Source: Xenopus tropicalis (taxonomy: Eukaryota > Chordata > Amphibia > Anura > Pipidae). From it: a stretch of DNA of 64,000 nt. The notes under the pieces were generated by a model, which saw only the letters and a program-made list of their open reading frames with translations, made no database searches and was not told the origin of the DNA. Position 1 is the stretch's first letter, and each line of letters opens with the position of its first letter. The position numbers were made by a program, and so were the translations under genes. The stretch is taken from assembly GCF_000004195.4 (NCBI RefSeq), contig NC_030677.2, forward strand, positions 102,514,829 to 102,578,828, in the 5' to 3' direction. Below are positions 58,001 through 64,000 of this stretch, piece after piece.

Positions 58001-58605
58001 TTACCTCTAGTTGTCTCCTCCCCCTTGGACTAAAAGCATATGTAAGGGCCAGGGAGACAACAGAATTAGAAAACAATGAATAGCCATGTACAGTACAAGC
58101 ACTAAAAAGAACGATTTCTAGCCAGAGACTTGAGAATTTGGAATGAAATTTTTTTCAAACAATTTAATGTACAGAGTATGGCTGCTGTGTCAGGCTAGGC
58201 CCTCAAGCTGGTTATTCCCAGCTCCCAAAGACACTTCCCCATACTGACTCACTAGACATAGCACTAGCCTGAAGACAGACAGGGAGGCGCTAGGGAACTA
58301 CAATTTAGCCCTAAATCAGTCACATGATAGGACAAGGTAAGTCGCACTACAAATGTCGCATAATAAAAAGGCGATTGTGTTACGTGTGACAGGTCAAATG
58401 GAGCTACTAAAGAATAACAGTAAAAAAAAATCATCCGGGGAGACATGCGCAAGAGGTAAATTATTAACATGACGACGACGGCCGCCTACCTTTCACTACT
58501 ACTGGGTATACTCAGAAGAGGCATGGCGCAGTTTCTTTTATTTCCTTCTTTTTCTCTGGCAAAGCAATGGCTATTGAGTATCCGCTGGAGGGAGGATTTC
58601 ACCAT
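51881..58605 (-). CDS. oaz1: Ornithine decarboxylase antizyme 1, five exons, +1 programmed frameshift
   Basis: Antizyme binds ornithine decarboxylase monomers, sends them to the 26S proteasome without ubiquitin, and inhibits polyamine uptake. Coding exons on the - strand are 58605-58490, 55277-55132, 53983-53811, 52698-52613 and 52011-51881; each intron begins GT and ends AG. Frame 0 gives 58 residues and ends [13 protein letters not shown] at a TGA (55219-55217). A +1 shift there continues with [12 protein letters not shown] and runs to a TAG at 51883-51881, about 216 residues in all, close to the 228 of the human protein. The antizyme domain occupies exons 3-5, with motifs such as [10 protein letters not shown] (exon 4) and [14 protein letters not shown] (exon 5). 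Exon lengths 116, 146, 173, 86 and 131 join in consistent phase only if one base is skipped. No other disabling change was seen, so this is a functional gene rather than a processed copy. It converges on LINGO3. Confidence 0.96.
52613..52698 (-). CDS. oaz1: OAZ1 coding exon 4
   Basis: The acceptor TTTCTTTTCTAG precedes 52698 and the donor GTAATC follows 52613. The exon encodes [13 protein letters not shown] and [13 protein letters not shown], a very conserved part of the antizyme fold that contacts ornithine decarboxylase in the family. Confidence 0.94.
52929..53306. mobile_element. TTAA-flanked palindromic MITE in OAZ1 intron 3
   Basis: TTAA duplications at 52925-52928 and 53307-53310 flank inverted ends AGGAGAAGGAAAGG and CCTTTCCTTGTCCT. 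Internal AAGTCACTT and GGGTGCC blocks appear at both ends in inverted order. It is the same family as 23217-23630 and about 45462-45845. Confidence 0.85.
53811..53983 (-). CDS. oaz1: OAZ1 coding exon 3
   Basis: The acceptor TTGTTTACAG precedes 53983 and the donor GTATGT follows 53811. It encodes [12 protein letters not shown] through LPDGSKD, 57 codons plus two bases, matching the start of the antizyme domain. Confidence 0.95.
55132..55277 (-). CDS. oaz1: OAZ1 coding exon 2, contains the frameshift site
   Basis: The acceptor TTCTTCCTTAG is at 55288-55278 and the donor GTAAGT at 55131-55126. The first 59 bases are read in frame 0 ([11 protein letters not shown]...RWCS then TGA). The remaining 87 bases are read in the +1 frame ([20 protein letters not shown]...), 29 codons ending exactly at the exon edge. 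Confidence 0.95.
55161..55226 (-). promoter_or_regulatory. oaz1: OAZ1 +1 frameshift cassette: shift site plus 3' pseudoknot
   Basis: The shift site is TGT TCC TGA TGT, with TGA at 55219-55217. Stem 1 pairs CCCTCACCCACC (55213-55202) with GGTGGGCGAGGG (55188-55177), 11 of 12 positions with one A-C mismatch. Stem 2 pairs GATCCC in the loop (55195-55190) with GGGATC (55166-55161), six perfect pairs. This is an H-type pseudoknot a few bases past the stop, as in other vertebrate OAZ1 mRNAs. In the family, high polyamine raises shifting, which makes antizyme a feedback sensor. Confidence 0.93.
55278..58489 (-). other. oaz1: OAZ1 intron 1 with repeat content
   Basis: The largest intron of the gene. 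It holds an A run (57096-57119) followed at about 57140-57400 by a copy of an abundant Xenopus interspersed repeat (ACAGGATCCCTTATC, later GGAGATCCAAATTACAG), and a CT dinucleotide tract at 57666-57690. No additional coding exon was recognised. Confidence 0.6.
58490..58605 (-). CDS. oaz1: OAZ1 coding exon 1 (frame 0 N-terminus)
   Basis: Starts at ATG 58605-58603 and encodes 38 residues plus two bases, beginning [20 protein letters not shown] as in vertebrate OAZ1. The donor GTAGGC follows at 58489-58484. The final AG joins T of exon 2 to make a serine codon. The exon is in a CpG-rich stretch next to the promoter. Confidence 0.95.
58522..58524 (-). other. oaz1: Second in-frame OAZ1 initiation codon (Met28)
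   Basis: An in-frame ATG with G at -3 (GCC ATG C) encodes Met28, at the position of the second start used in mammalian OAZ1. In mammals the longer form carries an N-terminal mitochondrial targeting segment and the shorter form is the main product. The first ATG here has A/G-poor context apart from its downstream G, so leaky scanning to Met28 is plausible. Use in frog is inferred. Confidence 0.6.
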
Positions 58606-58910
58606 CCGGCCTCTCTGGTCTCGGAACCAGAAAATCCCCCGCTTTCTGCCGCGTCCGTCGGACTATCTCAAAATGGCGAAAGGCCGCCTCAGACGACGAC
58701 CTTATGTAACTGGTGCTGTGGACACGCCCAGCTGCTGTCACCTCACTGCGCCAATCACAGGGCTACAGATAATGATTGGGCCAGAACTCGGCGTGCGCCC
58801 GACAACTAAGATGAGGGACGGCTGCGTGATCGCGCTGGCTCCGCCCACTTTCTTCACCTAGCAACAGCACGTTCACGAACGGGGAAGTTTACGACGTCAC
58901 GTGCTACCTC
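58606..58910 (-). promoter_or_regulatory. oaz1: OAZ1 5' UTR and CpG-rich promoter
   Basis: This GC- and CpG-rich stretch lies directly upstream of the OAZ1 start. Visible motifs are a YY1-like CAAAATGGCG (58669-58678), two CCAAT boxes in opposite directions (58751-58755 and 58775-58779), a GC box CCGCCC (58841-58846), a CRE-like GACGTCAC (58893-58900) and an overlapping E-box CACGTG (58898-58903). No clear TATA box was found at a fixed distance. The start of transcription is not determined. Confidence 0.6.
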
Positions 58911-59404
58911 ATGGGACCGTGCGTCTCGGCCTAATAAATTTAAAACACCGTGATTCGCCATTAAGTCTTTGATCATTAACATCAATTTCACATAGAGAAA
59001 CGGTGAGCTCAGTTAGTTCTAATGAAAATGCAAACATAATTAGGCGTTTACGGTGTAAACGAAAGGTGGGTGGAGGAACTACGGATACCTAGAAGATTCT
59101 TTCTGGTAGAAGCCCTGATGTCACTGTTGTTATAGTAACCTGGTCACGTGTTGCAGAGATCGGAGGAAATGACTACTGTTAGGTCAGTGTCTTTTAGACT
59201 TTATTCAGTTCAGGCTACTTTTTAAGTGGTAGCATTTGATTGTTGTTCCCACATAGCTCACAAAAAGATTAGAGGTATATGAAATCATGGTTGTTATGGT
59301 CTTCAGTCGTAGTATTGGGAATATCTAGACTAACAAATAACTTTTCACCACAAACCTCAATCACAATAACCCACAGGCTGGGATTTTAGGAAAAATGCAT
59401 AGAG

Positions 59405-59991
59405 CAGTGTTCCCCAACCAGTGGCTCATGAGTAATAGGTTGCTCCCCAACCCCTTGGATGTTGCTCTCAGTGCCCCTAAACCAAGTAGTTATTTTTGAA
59501 TTCCTGACTTGAATAAAAACAAGATTTACTACCAAATAAAGCCACCTGTAAGCTGATAGTATGCATAGAGGCTGCCTAATAGCCAATCTTAGCCCTTATT
59601 TGGTACCTCCATAAGCTTTTATGATGCTTGTGTTGCTCTCCAAGTCTTTTTACATTTGACTGTGGCTTATGAGTAAGAAAGGGTGGGGATCCCCAGCGCC
59701 AGATTTGTGATCCGGGCGCCCCGAGGCCACCTCCCTCTGTGCGCATGCGTGAATCACCAACCACCACCAAGGGGGCGCATGCACGAACCCCTCCCCCCGC
59801 GCGGCAGCGAGCGCAAGTGCGTATACACTTCAACTCCCATACGGAGCAGTGGGGAGAGGTCCCCATTGCTCTGTATAGGAGCAAAATGTTAAAATTCCAT
59901 TGCGGCGGGGCGGCATGCCGCCCCTAAACTTCTGCCGCCCTAGGACCGGGCCTTTGTGGCCTCTCCACAAATCTGGGCCTGGGGATCCCTG
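59405..59991. mobile_element. hAT-type MITE, host of a nested hAT insertion
   Basis: Starts CAGTGTTCCCCAACCAGTGG and ends GGGGATCCCTG, flanked by GCATAGAG (59397-59404) and GTATAGAG (59992-59999), seven of eight matching. Related copies are near 24950-26270, 28627-28895, 50110-50960 and 62583-62880. Confidence 0.75.
59694..59981. mobile_element. hAT-type MITE nested in 59405-59991, duplication GGGATCCC
   Basis: Ends CAGCGCCAGATTTGTG and CCACAAATCTGGGCCTG, flanked by GGGATCCC at 59686-59693 and 59982-59989. Same family as 3667-3958. Confidence 0.9.
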
Positions 59992-59999
59992 GTATAGAG

Positions 60000-61379
60000 C
60001 AAATAGACATTCTCCTCTAATCAGACTAACTGAACACCCCCATGCCTTTGAGGATTTACATCTTGCCCTCCAGTTGTAAAATACTGGTACTGTATTGAAT
60101 AAATTGTTGGGAGTAAACTACTTGGTCACGAAGAGTCTTAGATAATATAAATGTGTGTATGTGGTAACATTTTCAGAACTACTGTGATTATTAAATAGGT
60201 TTAAAGTCCCTGGCTAAATTCCTCTGGTTATTCAGCTAATATTTGAAAATTTACTGATCTAAAACTACACAAGCTTCTGTTTCTTAAACCCAGATTCAGA
60301 TGTCAGCAGTGCCTACAAAGATTGGATCACTTCTATTCATTTAAATTGTTCTACCTTAGTTATTCATTCCTATGTAGTTGAAGGGTTAACTCATTTCCAG
60401 TGCTTTGGTAGTATCTCAGTAATGGATGCGCATGTTGTGATTCGCAGTTAAAGTGCAAAGTATCTTTATATCCATTAGGTTTAGCTGTTCCTGAAAGACT
60501 TTGCTTTGCATCCTCTGTACATTGTTTCAAACATCTTTCTCACACTTAAATTGAAGTGAATAGTAGGTTTTGAAATCTTGTTTTGTACAAAGCCTTATTA
60601 ATGTCATAATATACAGAATGATATGTAGAGAGATTGCTTACTGTGTCATTTAATACATTTATAAAAGTGAACTTGCTTGATGGCTTAATGGTTGTATTAT
60701 TGCAAAGCCACTTGATAAGAATCTTTGAGGTGTACTTGTCTATAGCCCTGTTATTTCTCACAGAATGTGTTCTCCATATTGGCTTTCTGGAGATTCATCT
60801 ATTGAAAATATAGCAAAAATAAAGTAATGTTTAGACTAAATGGTATATATTCCTTTAACGACTTTATTTACAAGACTAAGAAGATTACTTGTTCTAAAAG
60901 GAAAATCCACTGTTCCATATTTTAAGCAGTCACTAGGTTACAAGCAATGTTTTCTTGTTACCCCAGAGTGCACTTGGAGCCGCATCACAACTTGCCAAGA
61001 TTTCCAAACATGGCTCATTACATAATGACCAGAATAGTTTAGTTTAAAGCAGGGGTTGAATGACTGTATTTTTTTTCACTTGCTAACAAAGTTACTGAAA
61101 TGACTTCAAGTTGTCTTAGGTGCTGGTTCACTTGCTGTTATTTCCTCTTTTGAGGCTTCAGACAGGGTGTTTTCAACTTCCTCTGGATCAACAAGAAGTT
61201 GGATTTCATTTGGGCAAAAGGTTCAGTTCCACGAGAAAACATTACTTTATGGCATATCATGTGGAAAACATATGGGTTAGATTCAGTTTGGGGAGATAAC
61301 ACTTTTATCCTAATTCAGTTCCAGTTTTTCCCATAGACTTTAAAAGATTTTTTGTAGGATAAACAGTAAGTTTTTCCCA
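60000..61379. other. Upstream flank of OAZ1, no gene seen
   Basis: AT-rich sequence with no coding segment or clear repeat recognised. The gene beyond OAZ1 in the human order was not found in the window. Confidence 0.5.
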
Positions 61380-61383
61380 TTAA

Positions 61384-61860
61384 AGGAGAACTAATGCTTA
61401 ACTAAAGAAATGTTGTATACTATGTTTTGGGCTTCTGTACCAGTTAAGGCAACCACAGCCCTCAAGCAGAGAAGATCTGTGTCCTGAAAGATTCCCCCAG
61501 TAGCTCTCCATCTTCTTTTCTGCTGATTCACTGAACATGCTCTGTGCTGTTGTCAGTTACTGAGCTTAGGGGGCGACTCACAATTTACTGTGTATACATA
61601 ATATAAATGTAACAATATAAAGCTGATTAGTAATTCATTCAGATTATATGGCAGCTCTAAAACCAGTGCAATTAGCATCATAATTTAATTAGACCTATAG
61701 CATCTGATTGATAATTTGCAGTGACCCCCTAAGCTTTGCTTCTCAACAGCTGCTTGGAGCACACTGAGCATCAGCACTGTCCCAGACACTTCTAACAGAA
61801 TCCAAGATAGTAAGCTCCTGTGACAAATGTAAAGACCTATATCATTACTACTAGGGATGC
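61384..61860. mobile_element. Truncated copy of an abundant Xenopus TTAA MITE
   Basis: TTAA (61380-61383) AGGAGAACTAATGCTTAAC starts a sequence recognised from memory as a frequent Xenopus repeat. The copy lacks its right terminus, ending near TCATTACTACTAGGGATGC. Confidence 0.6.
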
Positions 61861-62039
61861 ACTGTATCCTGGATTCGGTTTGGGATTTGACCCTAGGGCC
61901 ACACTCTAGAAATTTAAAATATTGTAAATATAGTATAGTAATATGTAAATGTAAGTATAAATATACACAGATTAAGTGCCAGACACAGTAAGAAATCCCT
62001 GTCCGGTAAAGCAAACAGTCTAAGCACATTTAGTACGAT

Positions 62040-62418
62040 TGTTTCAGAGTACAAAAAAATTGTATTTTTTCTAAGTTTTTGTACTTTGCGACAAATTTTA
62101 TGCAACAAAATAGTATTTGTTGCAAGGAGTACGAAAGTTTCATATTCATTCAAGCTTCGTTATCGTAACTTTCCTATGGCCAGGTTGGAGCTGCAGAGTG
62201 CCATTGAGTCCTATGGGAGGCTTCCAAAAATAGGCACAGAAGGATCAAAGTCAGAAAGGTTTTCCCGCCGTTTACGATCGTTTGGATACAAAAATTTAGT
62301 GACTTTTGGATCACCAATACGATATTATCATGACTAATATGATTTTTTTCGCAAGCATTTTCGGGACATTTTTGTGTCTAACCGGGATTGAAACTTGTAC
62401 TTTGATGAATCTGCCCCT
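62040..62418. mobile_element. MITE related to 40748-41181
   Basis: Contains GCCAGGTTGGAGCTGCAGAG and TACGAAAGTTTC in common with 40748-41181 and ends TTTGATGAATCTGCCCCTA. The left end is uncertain. Confidence 0.5.
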
Positions 62419-62582
62419 AAGTGTATTTCTCTGCTAGCATAATCAGTGTTATGGATGCTTACATCCAGGGTATTTTCCTTGGAAACATTTTTAGCAGTAC
62501 AAGAACGAAAAAGGGGATACAAGGTCAAACAGAGCAGCAGTATGCAACCAGTTTAGGATGGTACCGATTGGACTTTATAGAC

Positions 62583-62880
62583 CAGTGATCCCTAACCAGT
62601 GGTTCGTAAGCAACATGTTGCTCTCCAACCTCTTGGATGTTGTTCCCAGTGGCCTCAGTGGTGCATATTTTTGAAATCCTGACTTGAAGGCAAGCTTTAG
62701 TTGCAAAAAAAAGTTTACTAGCAAACAGCCTTCTGTAGGCTGCCAGGCTACATTGGGGCTACGAAAAGCCAATCACAGCCCGTATTTGGCAGCCCTGGTA
62801 CTTTTTGCATGCTTGTTATTGCTCTCCAATTTTTTTCGACATTTGAATGTGACTCACGGATAAAAAGCTTGGGGACCCCT
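62583..62880. mobile_element. hAT-like MITE, CAGTGATCCCTAACCAGTGG family
   Basis: Starts CAGTGATCCCTAACCAGTGG and ends AAAAAGCTTGGGGACCCCT, with the internal GTTGCTCTCCAACCTCTTGGA shared with 59405-59991. Target duplications are degraded. Confidence 0.65.
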
Positions 62881-63725
62881 ATAATGACCATATCCTGGGT
62901 AAAATTCCGCTTGTACCAGTTAAATTAGTCACTCCAATATGGGTTTTACTTTCTTCTCTTGCCAATAATGCGTAGAGGGAATGGATGTGTCTAGCATTCA
63001 TTCAGATGTAGTTATTGTCCTGATGTCTTAGTGCACATTTATTTAATTATATTCATTTTCATAAAGAAATCTTCAGTTTGGAGAAGTCACATTTTGTGTA
63101 GCCAGAGGGCTCAAGTAAATTGAGAGCATTGTTAAGGGAAATGGAACAGCCCAGGACACCGACTTTACTATACAGAACCATGTTTTCAATTATGCTTTTG
63201 TTGGTAAAGCCAAGCAAGCATTCTACAGCTTATTATGGTAATGTAGCCATTAGCTTAAATTTCTTTTAAGTCTGTTAATGATATTTCAGTTTGCCTTTGC
63301 AGAGCAAGCAGTGTGGAAGTTCAAATACATATGAAATGTATATAAACACATTGATGCACTCTTACTTAATATAGAAAATTAACTCCTCTTTTAAACAGAA
63401 TGTAACACCTAACAATAGACTTTATATTGACTTATTGTCACACATGGTATCACAGGCAAGGGTCAAAACACGAAGAATCAATCAGAAATAACACACCCAA
63501 GAACCAGGGAGAAGAACCAAAGTTGGGAGGCAAAATTATGCACAGGCACTTTTAAATATTTGAATTTCGTGCCATGCACAATGATGTCATGTGGCGTGTC
63601 CGTATAAATGAGGCACTCGCGCCCATATGGATCAGCGCACACAGGGGGTGTCGACGGGCGTCCACCCGGTGCCCCCCAGGTACCTTTACACTTATCTTAT
63701 AAACTTAGGTGCATAGTAGTTTAAA

Positions 63726-64000
63726 GAAATACTGTCACGGGAATATATGTACTTTTTCAAAATGCATCAGTTAATAGAGCTTCTCCGTCAGAATCCTGCA
63801 TTGGAATCCATTTTTTAGAAGAGCAAATAGATACTTGTATATTTAATTTTGAAATTTCACAGGGGGCTAGCCATATTCTTCATTTCCCAGGGTTCATTTC
63901 TCCCTTCAACAGCCAATCAGCAGAATAATTGGAAGATTGCAATATAACAGCTCCCTGACACCTGTATTGCTAAAAGTAGTAGATATCAGAATAGCACTCA
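63726..64000 (+). mobile_element. TTAA MITE, GACAGTATT family, cut by window end
   Basis: TTAA (63722-63725) then AGAAATACTGTCACGGGAAT. The body is the reverse complement of 1181-1541 with moderate divergence. The right end continues outside. Confidence 0.75.

Noticed and set aside
58469..58861. 130-codon frame on the + strand over OAZ1 exon 1 and promoter
   Set aside because: Antisense shadow of a GC-rich exon and promoter; no family similarity seen.

Overview
This is vertebrate nuclear DNA, and almost certainly from a clawed frog (Xenopus). It is AT-rich, has intron-containing genes with GT-AG splice sites, and is packed with transposon families typical of Xenopus genomes: TTAA-flanked Kolobok/T2-like MITEs, hAT-type MITEs and long-hairpin MITEs. 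The species is inferred from the repeats and from the two recognisable proteins. X. tropicalis and X. laevis cannot be separated by eye.

Only two protein-coding genes can be supported. LINGO3 (18314-20131, + strand) is an intact single-exon reading frame for a 605-residue leucine-rich-repeat/Ig type I membrane protein. OAZ1 (51881-58605, - strand) is a five-exon gene for ornithine decarboxylase antizyme 1. OAZ1 does not exist as one open reading frame. Frame 0 ends at a TGA inside exon 2, and the protein needs a programmed +1 ribosomal shift there. The shift site (TCC TGA T) and a well-formed downstream pseudoknot can both be read directly. The two genes converge, as their human counterparts do on 19p13.3, so this is a conserved linkage.

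Layout. 1-18 kb: intergenic, with MITEs, hAT elements (3667-3958, 13458-13713) and a complete solo LTR (16301-17046). 18.3-20.7 kb: LINGO3 coding exon and 3' UTR, with a small upstream ORF that overlaps the start codon. 20.7-32.5 kb: dense MITEs, a nested element at 25.0-26.0 kb, and a hAT element with a C-rich minisatellite at 29.2-30.1 kb. 32.5-37.9 kb: three copies of an unusual element built of degenerate 110-175 bp repeats, each carrying an ATTGG motif and a C-rich CCGCCC-like motif. 39.2-39.6 kb: GATA microsatellite. 39.6-51.6 kb: MITEs, a decayed LINE reverse-transcriptase fragment and a triple-nested insertion at 50.1-51.0 kb. 51.6-58.9 kb: OAZ1 and its CpG-rich promoter. 59-64 kb: more repeats.

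The two genes have no known shared function. Antizyme controls polyamine levels through ornithine decarboxylase degradation; LINGO proteins are neuronal surface receptors or co-receptors. The strongest biology here is the polyamine-sensing frameshift cassette in OAZ1. The least explained structure is the 32.5-37.9 kb block.
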